DNA from: Thermococcus siculi
GTDB lineage: Archaea > Methanobacteriota_B > Thermococci > Thermococcales > Thermococcaceae
Assembly: GCF_002214505.1 (NCBI RefSeq)
Contig: NZ_CP015103.1
Span: 1,965,168-2,029,167, forward strand
Length of the DNA stretch: 64,000 nucleotides
Direction: 5' to 3'
Shown: positions 26,439 to 34,384 of the stretch, one piece after another
How positions within the stretch are numbered: position 1 is the first letter of the stretch
How the letters are laid out: each line of letters opens with the position of its first letter
The notes under the pieces: generated by a model
Told to the model about the DNA's origin: nothing
The model's database searches: none
What the model saw: only the letters and a program-made list of their open reading frames with translations
Translations under genes and position numbers: made by a program

Positions 26439-27188
26439 ATGCTCGTCTACTTCATCGGCACGGGCGGGAGCGAGGGAATTCCAGCTCATCTGTGCACCTG
26501 CTCTACCTGCAATGAGGCGAGAAAGTTCGGCTTCGCTCAGAGACGGCCTTCAACTCTCGCTGTAATCACCGAAAACCGAAAGGCGGTTCTCTTCGACGTT
26601 GGGACGGATATAAGGGACCTCCTCAACGTCCCGCTGGAGGCGATTTTCCTCACGCACTGGCACCACGACCACATCTACGGCCTCTACAAGCTCCGCTGGA
26701 TGGCACTGGAGACTCCGCTCTACGCGCCCGAGGGCCACGCAGACGCCCTGATTCTAAGGGAACCCAAGAATCTGAGGCCCAAAGTGGTAAAGCCGGGGCA
26801 AACGCTGAGGATAGAAACCCTCAGGATAACCCCAATCAGGCTCAACCACCAGGTGGAGACCCTCGGATACCTCATCGAAGAGGATGGGAAAAGCGTTGCC
26901 CTTCTCTACGACACGAAGGGCCTTCCAGAGGAGACGAGGAAGTTTTTGGAGAGGAAAGCTCCCCTTAGGCTGGCGATAGTGGACGCAACATATCCGCCGG
27001 GAACCAACGACCCATACCACAACAACGTTGATGAGGCCGCCGAGATGGGCCTTTCTCTGGCGGAAAGGACGGTTTTGAGCCACATCTCGCACAAGAACCT
27101 GCCTTTCCTTGAGCTGACCGAGTACGTGAGGAAGAGGTGGGGAACAAAGGTTCTCGTCGCCTACGATGGAATGGTGTTCTACGTCTAA
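26439..27188 (+). CDS. MBL-fold metallo-hydrolase (PhnP-like)
   Basis: A 249-residue metallo-beta-lactamase-fold phosphodiesterase-like protein. The metal motif THWHHDHIYGL and later His residues (IRLNHQVETL, VLSHISHKNLP) and Asp (LLYDTKG) are in place. The N-terminal GTGGSEGIPAHLCTCSTCNEAR resembles PhnP and related cyclic phosphodiesterases, including a Cys pair. ATG 26439 follows AGGTGG; a TATA-like CATAAAATAGG is near 26420. Substrate unknown; not in a phosphonate cluster here. Confidence 0.85.
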   Translation: MLVYFIGTGGSEGIPAHLCTCSTCNEARKFGFAQRRPSTLAVITENRKAVLFDVGTDIRDLLNVPLEAIFLTHWHHDHIYGLYKLRWMALETPLYAPEGHADALILREPKNLRPKVVKPGQTLRIETLRITPIRLNHQVETLGYLIEEDGKSVALLYDTKGLPEETRKFLERKAPLRLAIVDATYPPGTNDPYHNNVDEAAEMGLSLAERTVLSHISHKNLPFLELTEYVRKRWGTKVLVAYDGMVFYV

Positions 27189-27229
27189 ACGTTTTTATCC
27201 CTCTTCAGTCAAATCCTGTCGGTGGTGGC

Positions 27230-27793
27230 ATGCGCGTTCTCGAACTGGCCAGAAGACGGAAGACCGTGAGGCAGTTCCTTCCGGAGAAGCCGCCGAAGGA
27301 GGACATCCTGAAGGCGATAAAGGCCGCGAAGGAGGCCCCCTCCGGGATGAACGCCCAGCCCTGGAAGTTCGTGGTAATCGACGACGAGTGGCTGAAGGGC
27401 AGGATAAGGGAGCTGTGCGAGGCGGAGGAGGAGAAGTTCTACTCAAAGACCAAGGGCGACCTGATGGCCTGGCTGAACGCGAAGGGGTTCAAGCCCGAGA
27501 AGCCCTTCCTCAGCGAGGCACCTTATCTAATCCTCGTCTTCGGCCACACCAAAGCCCCTTACTGGCTCCACTCGACCTGGATAGCGGTCGGTTACCTTCT
27601 CCTTGCACTCGAAGAGCTTGGCCTCGGGACGGTGACCTACACTCCACCGAATCCCAGGCCGGTCGAGGAACTCCTGAAGGCCCCTCCAGAGTACAAGCTC
27701 CAGACCATACTCCCGGTTGGCTATCCTGCCGACCCGAAGCCAAAATACGAGAGGAAGAAACTGGAGGACGTCGTGAGCTTCAACGGCTTCTGA
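27230..27793 (+). CDS. Nitroreductase-family flavoprotein
   Basis: A 187-residue FMN-dependent oxidoreductase. The N terminus LARRRKTVRQFLPEKPPKEDI and APSGMNAQPWKFVVI form the FMN phosphate and ring contacts typical of the family; GLGTVTYTPPNP and LPVGYPADPKPKYERKKLED are the C-terminal signatures. The frame is open from 27137 but overlaps the previous gene; ATG 27230 has GGTGGTGG directly upstream and a TATA-like GTTTTTATCC at 27191-27200. Substrate not predictable. Confidence 0.9.
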   Translation: MRVLELARRRKTVRQFLPEKPPKEDILKAIKAAKEAPSGMNAQPWKFVVIDDEWLKGRIRELCEAEEEKFYSKTKGDLMAWLNAKGFKPEKPFLSEAPYLILVFGHTKAPYWLHSTWIAVGYLLLALEELGLGTVTYTPPNPRPVEELLKAPPEYKLQTILPVGYPADPKPKYERKKLEDVVSFNGF

Positions 27794-28232
27794 GGAGTTT
27801 CTCCAGTTCTTTTAGAACCTCCATCTGCTCGTAGGTCTCAACGGACCCAGGCCGGATCGAACGAACCCTTCTAAGAGCCTCCTGGAGCCTTAAACCCTTC
27901 GAGTACATCAGCCAGGCGGTAGCTATTGTCCCGCTCCTCCCGAGGCCGCCAAGGCAGTGAATCAGAACTTTCTTGCCCTCCCCAACCCGTCTTTCAATCC
28001 ACTCGAGGATTTCGAGGAGCTGATTCAATGTCGGTGCCGTGAAGTCCTCTATCGGGCTGTGGAGGACCTCAATCCCCCGCTTTTCCCATTCTTCCAGCCG
28101 ATATGGAAGCTCGTACTCCTCAACGAGAACCACTACGGCATCAAAGTCCGAGGCGATCCCGTCAAGCTCCCTCCTCGTGGGCATCCGGGAGAAGGCCACG
28201 TTGTCATCGACGAACCTCGCCGATGGCCACAT
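27780..28232 (-). CDS. Dual-specificity protein phosphatase
   Basis: A 150-residue cysteine phosphatase. The catalytic P-loop HCLGGLGRSGTIATAWLM fits HCxxGxxRS, and the general acid Asp probably lies in HSPIEDFTAP. The core resembles archaeal Tyr/dual-specificity phosphatases. The true start MWPSARFVDDN at 28232 is preceded by GGTGTGGTGAT; the longer frame is translated from the upstream gene region. It lies 1 nt after the tRNA-binding protein gene and converges with the nitroreductase gene, overlapping by 14 nt. Confidence 0.9.
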   Translation of the reverse strand: MWPSARFVDDNVAFSRMPTRRELDGIASDFDAVVVLVEEYELPYRLEEWEKRGIEVLHSPIEDFTAPTLNQLLEILEWIERRVGEGKKVLIHCLGGLGRSGTIATAWLMYSKGLRLQEALRRVRSIRPGSVETYEQMEVLKELEKLLRSR

Positions 28233-28233
28233 A

Positions 28234-28572
28234 TCACCACACCCTCGTCCCAACTGGAACCTCGTCGGGAACCGGAAGGAGGTAGACCTTCTCATCCTCG
28301 GTCTCGGCAACGATTAGCATCCCCCTGCTCTCAACGCCAGAGAGCTTCTTGGGCTTGAGGTTGAGGACGAAGATGAACTTCCTCCCCTCAAAATCTTCCG
28401 GCGAATACTGATCGGCCAGGCCGCTGACTATCGTCCTATCCTCGCTCCCGAAGTCGACTTCGAGCTTTATGAGCTTCCGTGTCCTCTTCATTCTTTCGGC
28501 CCTCTTCACGAGGCCGACGCGCATGTCAAACTTCCAGAACTCGTTAACGTCGTAGAGTTCCACCCAGATCAC
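28234..28572 (-). CDS. tRNA-binding domain protein (MetRS beta/Arc1p-like)
   Basis: A 112-residue OB-fold tRNA-binding protein, homologous to the C-terminal dimerisation domain of methionyl-tRNA synthetase and to Arc1p/EMAP-II. Conserved features: FDMRVGLVKRAERMKRTRKL, KLEVDFGSEDRTIVSGLADQY and NLKPKKLSGVESRGMLIVAE. In Pyrococcus this part of MetRS is a separate polypeptide. It stands upstream of the phosphatase on the same strand with a 1-nt gap. Confidence 0.92.
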   Translation of the reverse strand: MIWVELYDVNEFWKFDMRVGLVKRAERMKRTRKLIKLEVDFGSEDRTIVSGLADQYSPEDFEGRKFIFVLNLKPKKLSGVESRGMLIVAETEDEKVYLLPVPDEVPVGTRVW

Positions 28573-28599
28573 CCAGAGAATTTTGAGGACGAACCTATT

Positions 28600-29271
28600 T
28601 TAGGGTTGCCCATCCCAGAGGAGGGTTTCCTCCCCCTTCGTGCTGGCCAATAAGTTTCCATTCTCATCAAAGACCCAGGCGCCTCCAGGCGGAAAGCTGT
28701 TCACAACGAACGTTCTAGCTCCGAGGAGTTTAACTCGCTCGGACATCGCCTCGATGTCTTCCCCGTTTAGCTCTCCGTAGTCGGGCGAATACTCCATCGG
28801 CACGAAGAGAAAGTCGGGCTTCTTCCGCCTCACCCACTTTGCTATGCGCTTGTTGTAGAGGTCGCCGCAGATGATTATCGCAACCTTTCCGAACTCGGTT
28901 TTTGCCGTTCTCACTGTGTTGCCCGTGCAGAACTTGTAAGGCTCCTGGAACTTGCGGTGTTTGAGGAGAACCTCACCGTCCCTTCCAATCAACAGTGCGG
29001 AGTTGTAGGTGCAGTTTTTATAAGGCTCAAGGAGGCCGAAGACGACGTAGACGTTATTTTCACGCGCGAGTTCGCTCACCCTTGCTGTTATTTCGTCGTA
29101 GAGCGTAGCCCCGCTGAAGTTCCACTCCCTAAAGCCGGTGAGGCAGTACTCCGGGAAGACCACGAAGTCGGGGCTGTAGTTCATCGCTTCCTCGAACCTC
29201 CGCCTGAACTCGGCCCAGTTGGCCTCGAAGTTCCCGTCCTCAACGCGCATCGGGATTAGGGCAACTTTCAT
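28600..29271 (-). CDS. Carbon-nitrogen hydrolase (nitrilase superfamily)
   Basis: A 223-residue amidase of the nitrilase superfamily. The Glu-Lys-Cys triad is visible: Glu in FVVFPEYCLTGF, Lys in LLKHRKFQEPY and Cys in AIIICGDLYN. It hydrolyses an amide or nitrile, substrate unknown. ATG 29271 shares its A with the TAA stop of the small upstream reading frame (TAATG), and no strong ribosome binding site exists, which suggests coupled translation with that frameshifted gene. The frame is open to 29451 but that part belongs to the other gene in another frame. Confidence 0.88.
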   Translation of the reverse strand: MKVALIPMRVEDGNFEANWAEFRRRFEEAMNYSPDFVVFPEYCLTGFREWNFSGATLYDEITARVSELARENNVYVVFGLLEPYKNCTYNSALLIGRDGEVLLKHRKFQEPYKFCTGNTVRTAKTEFGKVAIIICGDLYNKRIAKWVRRKKPDFLFVPMEYSPDYGELNGEDIEAMSERVKLLGARTFVVNSFPPGGAWVFDENGNLLASTKGEETLLWDGQP

Positions 29272-29479
29272 TATTCCCACAGCTCCCCGGATTTTCCAAA
29301 TAATGCCTCTGTAATATCGCCGGCATCGGACAGCTCCCTGGAGTCCTTCAGACCATCCACATAAACCCTCAAAGGAGAACCCTTTCATTGTTTCTGCACT
29401 CCCACCACGCGTAGGTGGAGGTAACAAAACCGATTGCCAGCAGGAGCGCAATTATCTTAAGGAGGCCGTTCTTCCTCAT
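29271..29479 (-). pseudogene. Small membrane protein gene, apparently frameshifted
   Basis: From ATG 29479 the frame encodes a signal-like N terminus (KNGLLKIIALLLAIGFVTST, then YAWWECRN) and stops at 29369. Another frame picks up around 29375 and reads KGSPLRVYVDGLKDSREL, SDAGDITEALFGKSGELWE, ending in a TAA that overlaps the ATG of the nitrilase gene. Adding one base near 29375-29385 joins both parts into a protein of about 68-70 residues. The tail has normal protein composition and a coupled TAATG junction, so I read it as one gene with a 1-nt deletion. The function is unknown. Confidence 0.5.
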
Positions 29480-29489
29480 CCATATCCCC

Positions 29490-29514
29490 TTATTACTACT
29501 GGCCAGCAAAAACC
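29490..29514. promoter_or_regulatory. Sequence resembling the hsp20 Phr-like operator
   Basis: The stretch TTATTACTACTGG (29490-29502) with CAAAA near 29507-29511 aligns with the hsp20 element (TTAGTTACTACTGG and CCAAAA). On the minus strand a TATA-like TTTTAAGG lies just upstream (29513-29520), so the element would cover the predicted start of the small protein/nitrilase unit, as in hsp20. Symmetry is weaker than in hsp20 because the right arm is altered, so the call is tentative. The divergent gene at 29563 could also be affected. Confidence 0.35.
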
Positions 29515-29562
29515 TTAAAACTTTTGCCATCAAAAACGTTCAGCCCAAAAGGAGGGTTTCAA

Positions 29563-30528
29563 ATGAGAACCTACTCCTTCGGCGTCGAGACAATCCCGGT
29601 TGCAGCTGCCGGCGACCTGCTCATCGGGAGCGTCCACGACGGAAAGAACTACAGAATTATGCTGGCGAGAATCAGTGGAGATGAGATACTCGAAATCCGA
29701 TTCCTAACTGGAGAAGGCGACTGGGAAGGGCACTCCATAGCGCGGATTAACGGCGGCTACCTGATCGGAGGGGCTGCCGAGGGTATGGCAACGCCCGACG
29801 GCGGAGAGGGGTGGAAGGCCTACGTCGCGAGGCTCGATGAGAACTTAAACCTCCTCTGGGAGCGGAAGATCGAGATAAGGGGCAACGGGTGCGTTTATTC
29901 AATCCTTCCTGCTGGAGATTCAATATTCATAGCCGGCGACACAGGGAGGGCAGGGAACAGGGGCTTCTTCGTGGGGAAGCTCTCGGTGGACGGGGAACTG
30001 CTGTGGCTGAAGGATTTTAGCAGCTGGGAGGACGCTATGACGGCATCCCTCATTCATGGGGAAATGCCGAAGCTCATCGGGAGCGTTAAGGATGGGCGCT
30101 GGAAAGTCATTGCCTTTGACTTCGATTCTGACGGAAACTTCCTGGGCCAAGAAACCATCGCAGAGGGAGGGATAGCCCTTATCGCCACCATCTGGGAAGA
30201 TAAGCTTATCTTGGCAGGCTACAAAGGAGATGACCTCTGGGTCTGGAGCAGAGAATGGGAGGTAACCCATCCCAACGGCGCTGCCACTTCAGTCCTCCCG
30301 CTTGAAGACGGCCTCCTCGTCGGGGGAGAACTTAAGGGAACCGCCCTCGTAATGAAGTTTGACTCCCATGGGAAAATCCTCTGGAAAAAGCCCCTCTGGG
30401 AGCGCGGTTGGGTGGAGGTTCCGACCCGGGAGATTGCGGCAGGGCTGAAAGAGGAGGACGGGAAGACAGTTATGATTGTAGAAATGCTTGGAGGGTTTTT
30501 GAATGAGACCTATAATCCTGAAAGGTGA
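29563..30528 (+). CDS. Cytoplasmic beta-propeller-like protein
   Basis: A 321-residue protein of repeated blades with the pattern of a Gly-rich strand, then kinLDxxGxLLW. Examples are VARLDENLNLLWERK, VGKLSVDGELLWLKD, AFDFDSDGNFLGQ and MKFDSHGKILWKK. Five to seven blades are estimated. There is no signal peptide or anchor, unlike secreted archaeal propellers. The ribosome binding site AGGAGG precedes ATG 29563; the frame is open from 29524. The 3' end overlaps the next gene by 26 nt. Function unknown; propellers usually bind proteins or ligands. Confidence 0.75.
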   Translation: MRTYSFGVETIPVAAAGDLLIGSVHDGKNYRIMLARISGDEILEIRFLTGEGDWEGHSIARINGGYLIGGAAEGMATPDGGEGWKAYVARLDENLNLLWERKIEIRGNGCVYSILPAGDSIFIAGDTGRAGNRGFFVGKLSVDGELLWLKDFSSWEDAMTASLIHGEMPKLIGSVKDGRWKVIAFDFDSDGNFLGQETIAEGGIALIATIWEDKLILAGYKGDDLWVWSREWEVTHPNGAATSVLPLEDGLLVGGELKGTALVMKFDSHGKILWKKPLWERGWVEVPTREIAAGLKEEDGKTVMIVEMLGGFLNETYNPER

Positions 30529-31033
30529 AAAGGTCTCTCTTGGAGTCCTCCTCAAGAAAGACCTCAGCAGGAGCTGGGAGTGGTTCAACGAGCGGAGCAC
30601 CGCGAGGGCGCTCTTCAATTCCGCCTACTTTACCCTTCCGGAGGAAGAGGAGGAGTTCTATGAGGAAATGAAGAAGAACAAGGAGAAAATGCCCGCTTTT
30701 GCTGTGGTTGAAAACGGGAGTGAAAAACTCGTTGGGGTGGCGGGCTTCAACTGGGTGAACTATCAGCCGAGGTGGGGCGAGATATTCTACTACATAAACC
30801 CAGAAAAGCGCGGTAAGGGCTATGGAACAGAGGTTGTGGCCCTTTTGATGGACTACGCTTTCAACCACCTCAATCTCAACAAGGTCTGGGCAAAGGTTCA
30901 CGCCGACAACAAGGCTTCGATAAGGGTCCTCGAAAAGAACGGGTTCATTCTGGCTGGAAGACTTAGGAACCACGTCTGGAGCGACGGGAGGTATGTTGAC
31001 GAACTGATTTACGAACTTTTAAGACGAGCATAA
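30503..31033 (+). CDS. GNAT acetyltransferase (RimJ/RimL-like)
   Basis: A 176-residue GCN5-related N-acetyltransferase. The acetyl-CoA loop reads INPEKRGKGYGTEVVALLM (R/Q-x-x-G-x-G/A), followed by the motif B region NLNKVWAKVHADNKASIRVLEKNGF that typifies the RimJ/RimL group acting on protein N termini or small molecules. The start overlaps the propeller gene by 26 nt, with GGAGGG within it as the probable ribosome binding site. Substrate not predictable. Confidence 0.88.
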   Translation: MRPIILKGEKVSLGVLLKKDLSRSWEWFNERSTARALFNSAYFTLPEEEEEFYEEMKKNKEKMPAFAVVENGSEKLVGVAGFNWVNYQPRWGEIFYYINPEKRGKGYGTEVVALLMDYAFNHLNLNKVWAKVHADNKASIRVLEKNGFILAGRLRNHVWSDGRYVDELIYELLRRA

Positions 31034-31112
31034 ATTAACGACCACCATATGAACAACTCCAAATCCGAAATCTATTTATGCACTCATGTCTAAAAATGTA
31101 ACGGGATTACAG

Positions 31113-33038
31113 ATGAGAAGTGGGAGATTAATCATCGTGTCGCTGCTGATCCTCATGGTTGTAACTGCAGGAGGATGCATAAACACTCCCCATGGCACTG
31201 CAACCCCCTCAAATCCCGATAGGACGGGTACGACGTCTTCCATCGAGAACGTTAACGAAACACCGTCCCTCGAAGAAAACGACACGGTGGAACCCCAGAA
31301 CGCGCCCCTACCACGCGGGATTTTTGGATCCAAGAGCCAGCCGGGAGAGCTAAACTCGCCAGAGACTCCCATCAAGCAGATAATCCAGCAGCTGGGGAAG
31401 AAGTACAACGTAAGTGAGACCCAGACAGAAATCCTGACTCCCCCAGATTATCTGGCGGGCTTTACCGGAACCGCCAACGGAACCGAGTTTGGCATCTTCG
31501 TGTATCCCAACACCAGCTCCGCGGAGAAGGCTGTGGAATACCTCGAAGAAAAACTCGAAGAGATGGGTTTCAAGCAGTGGGAGAGCAGGGTTCTCTGGGC
31601 CGGAAACGGTGAGCTGTACTCCGTTTACAGCCAGTACAGGGCTTACTTCTATGCGGTCACTGTGGTGAGAATGGAAACAAACGGCGAGCCCACCGAGGAT
31701 GATTTCAAGCGGATGAGCGAGTTCTTCTGGAACACCGTCCTGATCGGCCCCGGTCCGGACAAGATCCTCGGCCTCTTCCTTGGTCTGAGGGTCTCCGGAG
31801 AGGGGTGGACGGAGAGTGAAGGTATTCGCTTCTCCGGCTATCTCCAGAAAAAAGAGGGAGAAATCGAGGGGGAGAACGTCAGAGCGGTCTTCCTCGTTTA
31901 CCGCCCCGGCGAGGGTCGGGAGGTTTATGGACAGCTGAAGGAGGCGTTTTTCAAAAACGGCTGGATAGAGAGGGAGTTCGTTAACACCTACATGAGGAAT
32001 CCCGCGGGCAGTCTCATTGCCTCGGATTTCCTTGAAGCGGCAAATTCTTCGGCATACATAGAGCTTGCGAACGTTGCGGGGCTGGAGAGGGTGACACTCC
32101 TGCTGGGAGACAAAGGGGCAGTTAAAAGGGTCGTTGGGAAGCTCTGGAACCTTGAGCCGTATCTGGCCCCAACAAAGGTTCACAGCCAGCAGAGGGCACC
32201 AAAGCTTCCCGCCTTCACCTTCCGCCCCCTTGGGGACAGAACCCCAGCTGCGACGGTTCTGAAGATGATCCTGTACGGCCTGAAAAAGGACTTCAACATC
32301 ACGACGGACTTCGTCGATATTCCCGACGTTCCAGCGCTCGAGTGGTACACCGGAAGGGCGAACGGAAGCGAGTTCATGCTCCTGCTCTACCCCAACGTGA
32401 CGGCGTACTTCAGGGCCAAGGAAGAGCTGGAGAGGAAGCTGGCCGAGGATGGCTGGGGCAGGACGGACAGCGGGGGAGACCCGTATTATGCAGGCTTCGA
32501 GCGGGGCAACGACGTGCTGATGGTCTACGCCCAGTACCGCAGCGGCTACTATGTAGCAGTGGTCGTTAAGGAACAGAAAGGGATGGACAGCGGACTCTTC
32601 TGGCACCTCGTCGGGACCGGCGGCAACACGCCCGAACTCCTCCTCTCCGTGGGCGACTTAAAGGGGAAGATAAAGGCCGAAAACTGGACGGAAAAGGAGG
32701 GAATAAGGTTCGAGGGTTACGTCTACGGCGTGGAAGGACGAATTGTGAGTCCCGTTGGGATGCCCAGAGCAATTGTCCTCTTTTACCCCGGCTCACTCGG
32801 CCGCGAGGTTTACCTCCAGCTCAAGAAGGCCCTCCTGGACAACGGATGGGTCGAGAGGGAGTACCTCGGGCATTCAGCCAGGGGGAAGATGAGGACGCCC
32901 ATAACCAGCGACCTCTTCGAAGCCAATGGAAAGGCCGTCTACATCGAGGTAGCTAAGTACGGCGACCTCGACGTTCTGGTTCTGATCTACAGGGAGAAGG
33001 CGGAGGTTAAAGAGGGAGCGAGGGAGCTTTGGAGGTGA
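31113..33038 (+). CDS. Lipoprotein with two tandem homologous domains
   Basis: A 641-residue secreted lipoprotein. The signal ends in the lipobox LMVVTAGGC (Cys near residue 22), followed by a Thr/Ser/Pro-rich linker. Two domains of about 250 residues are clearly duplicated. Examples are TGTANGTEFGIFVYPN versus TGRANGSEFMLLLYPN, EGWTESEGIRFSGY versus ENWTEKEGIRFEGY, and FFKNGWIEREFVN versus LLDNGWVEREYLG. ATG 31113 was preferred to ATG 31086 since a TATA-like CTATTTATGC near 31071-31080 places the start around 31100. No enzymatic motif recognised. Confidence 0.8.
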   Translation: MRSGRLIIVSLLILMVVTAGGCINTPHGTATPSNPDRTGTTSSIENVNETPSLEENDTVEPQNAPLPRGIFGSKSQPGELNSPETPIKQIIQQLGKKYNVSETQTEILTPPDYLAGFTGTANGTEFGIFVYPNTSSAEKAVEYLEEKLEEMGFKQWESRVLWAGNGELYSVYSQYRAYFYAVTVVRMETNGEPTEDDFKRMSEFFWNTVLIGPGPDKILGLFLGLRVSGEGWTESEGIRFSGYLQKKEGEIEGENVRAVFLVYRPGEGREVYGQLKEAFFKNGWIEREFVNTYMRNPAGSLIASDFLEAANSSAYIELANVAGLERVTLLLGDKGAVKRVVGKLWNLEPYLAPTKVHSQQRAPKLPAFTFRPLGDRTPAATVLKMILYGLKKDFNITTDFVDIPDVPALEWYTGRANGSEFMLLLYPNVTAYFRAKEELERKLAEDGWGRTDSGGDPYYAGFERGNDVLMVYAQYRSGYYVAVVVKEQKGMDSGLFWHLVGTGGNTPELLLSVGDLKGKIKAENWTEKEGIRFEGYVYGVEGRIVSPVGMPRAIVLFYPGSLGREVYLQLKKALLDNGWVEREYLGHSARGKMRTPITSDLFEANGKAVYIEVAKYGDLDVLVLIYREKAEVKEGARELWR

Positions 33039-33055
33039 ACCTGCCCAGCAGGGCA

Positions 33056-33289
33056 TCAGTTCCTTCCCCTACCATCAAATCGCCCGCCGGAGAAAAAGCC
33101 GAGACCCTTCCGGAGGGGCCGGCCCGGATCAAACTCCTCCACGAGGAATCCCACAACATCCTCAGGTAGGCCTCTACCCTCCAGCTCCCCCTTGAAGTTT
33201 CGCCTGGCCCTGTTCGTTATCCTGAAGAGGCCCGCGACCCTGAAGGCCAGAATTGGAAGACGAATAAAAAAGCGAAGGAGGCCCCTCAA
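33056..33289 (-). CDS. Small basic amphipathic protein of unknown function
   Basis: A 77-residue protein whose first 30 residues (LLRFFIRLPILAFRVAGLFR) are hydrophobic and basic, suggesting attachment to the membrane surface. The rest is Gly/Arg-rich with a short acidic patch (LPEDVVGFLVEEFD). It overlaps the stop of the preceding gene by 4 nt (ATGA) and is the last gene of a three-gene operon headed by a winged-helix regulator. It converges on the lipoprotein gene. No family recognised. Confidence 0.65.
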   Translation of the reverse strand: MRGLLRFFIRLPILAFRVAGLFRITNRARRNFKGELEGRGLPEDVVGFLVEEFDPGRPLRKGLGFFSGGRFDGRGRN

Positions 33290-33771
33290 GCTCCCTCCTC
33301 CTTCCCGGGCCTTTTAGGCCCGTACATGTTCATCCAGTCGCCGTGTTCGCCCTTCTCGAAGAAACCTCCAAGCATCTCCATCAGTTTCTTGCCGGGGTTT
33401 ATGCTATCCATGTACTCCTTCGTCAGCTCAAGCGCCGCGTCCTTGTCCATGCCTGCCTCTGTGATGTTCTTGTAGAACTCGGCCACGCTCCTCCCCATCG
33501 CCTGAACCCTCTCGGGACTGTATAGCTCGTTTAGGAGCTCCTTGAGCGGCTGGAGTATGTCCTCCACCATATCTCCGACCTTCTCCATGATGGCCGGTAT
33601 CTTGTCGAGGTCTTTGTCCCCCTCGTAGGCTTCTATGAGGTCTTCCACAATCTCGGCCTTCTTCTTGAGGAGTTCGACCTCTTCTGGGGTCTTTGCATTT
33701 CTTATTCCCTCGACCAGCTCGTCAAGGAGTTCCTCCAGTTTCTTCGGGGTTCCAACATTTTCATCCACCAT
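33286..33771 (-). CDS. Acidic helical protein of unknown function
   Basis: A 161-residue, almost entirely helical and charged protein with leucine-rich heptad-like stretches (LEELLDELVEGIRNAKTPEE, VELLKKKAEIVEDLIEAYEG), then LQPLKELLNELYSPERVQ, and a Gly/Met-rich tail (LMEMLGGFFEKGEHGDWMNM). It may form a coiled coil and could be a partner of the small amphipathic protein encoded downstream. ATG 33771 is preceded by GAGGTGG. Middle gene of the operon; no family recognised. Confidence 0.7.
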   Translation of the reverse strand: MVDENVGTPKKLEELLDELVEGIRNAKTPEEVELLKKKAEIVEDLIEAYEGDKDLDKIPAIMEKVGDMVEDILQPLKELLNELYSPERVQAMGRSVAEFYKNITEAGMDKDAALELTKEYMDSINPGKKLMEMLGGFFEKGEHGDWMNMYGPKRPGKEEGA

Positions 33772-33781
33772 GTCAACCACC

Positions 33782-34222
33782 TCAATAATCCTTAGTCTGG
33801 TCAAGCCTAATCGGCATTCCGATCATTTCGAGCCACTTTTTGACCACCTGCTTGGAGAGGGCGTAGAATTTTCCCCTATCGCCAGGAATCTCAACTACGA
33901 TCCCGAGCTCCCTAAGCTCCGTCAGCTTCGCCCTCACCGTGTTTCGCGAGGCTTTTCCGCGCCTTCCCTTGAGTTCCCGCGTTATCTGGCTCACGTTGGC
34001 CCTCTTCAGGTCAAAGAGAACCTTCACAATCTCCCTCGCTATCGGATCGTCCCTTATCTCGGGTACGATGACGTCTATGCTCAGCCCGCCGTACTGGGCG
34101 TAGGTGTTGATGAGCCTCAGGTAAGCCTGCGCCATCTGAGAAACCACAGCGAAGCTCTCCCTGAGTTCTTCCAGGGCTTTTCTGAGTTCTTGGACTTCCC
34201 TGGCCAGCTCCTCATCGGGCAT
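33782..34222 (-). CDS. Winged-helix transcriptional regulator
   Basis: A 146-residue putative DNA-binding protein. An N-terminal coiled helix (LAREVQELRKALEELRESFA) probably gives dimerisation. A winged helix follows at about 75-130 (ANVSQITRELKGRRGKASRN, TVRAKLTELRELGIVVEIPG, DRGKFYALSKQVVKKW). It heads the operon with the two small proteins and could autoregulate it. ATG 34222 follows AAGTGATT; ATG 34243 is an in-frame alternative. The ligand and targets are unknown. Confidence 0.8.
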   Translation of the reverse strand: MPDEELAREVQELRKALEELRESFAVVSQMAQAYLRLINTYAQYGGLSIDVIVPEIRDDPIAREIVKVLFDLKRANVSQITRELKGRRGKASRNTVRAKLTELRELGIVVEIPGDRGKFYALSKQVVKKWLEMIGMPIRLDQTKDY

Positions 34223-34384
34223 GGTAATCACTTGGGTGGTCAATGCTTTAGCCTTTCCGGTCAGGAATGATCACTGGCTTCCCAACCTCAACGATCCAGA
34301 TGTATCGGTTCACTCGCTCAGCCGTGGAGTCACCAGTGAAATAGGTTTCATAAGTCTTTTTAACCCCTCCGCCCACCATTCCCC

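Noticed and set aside
27166..27834. 222-codon plus-strand ORF overlapping the nitroreductase gene
   Set aside because: It is an alternative frame rich in Arg, Pro and Ser, with no conserved motif. The nitroreductase frame is clearly the coding one.
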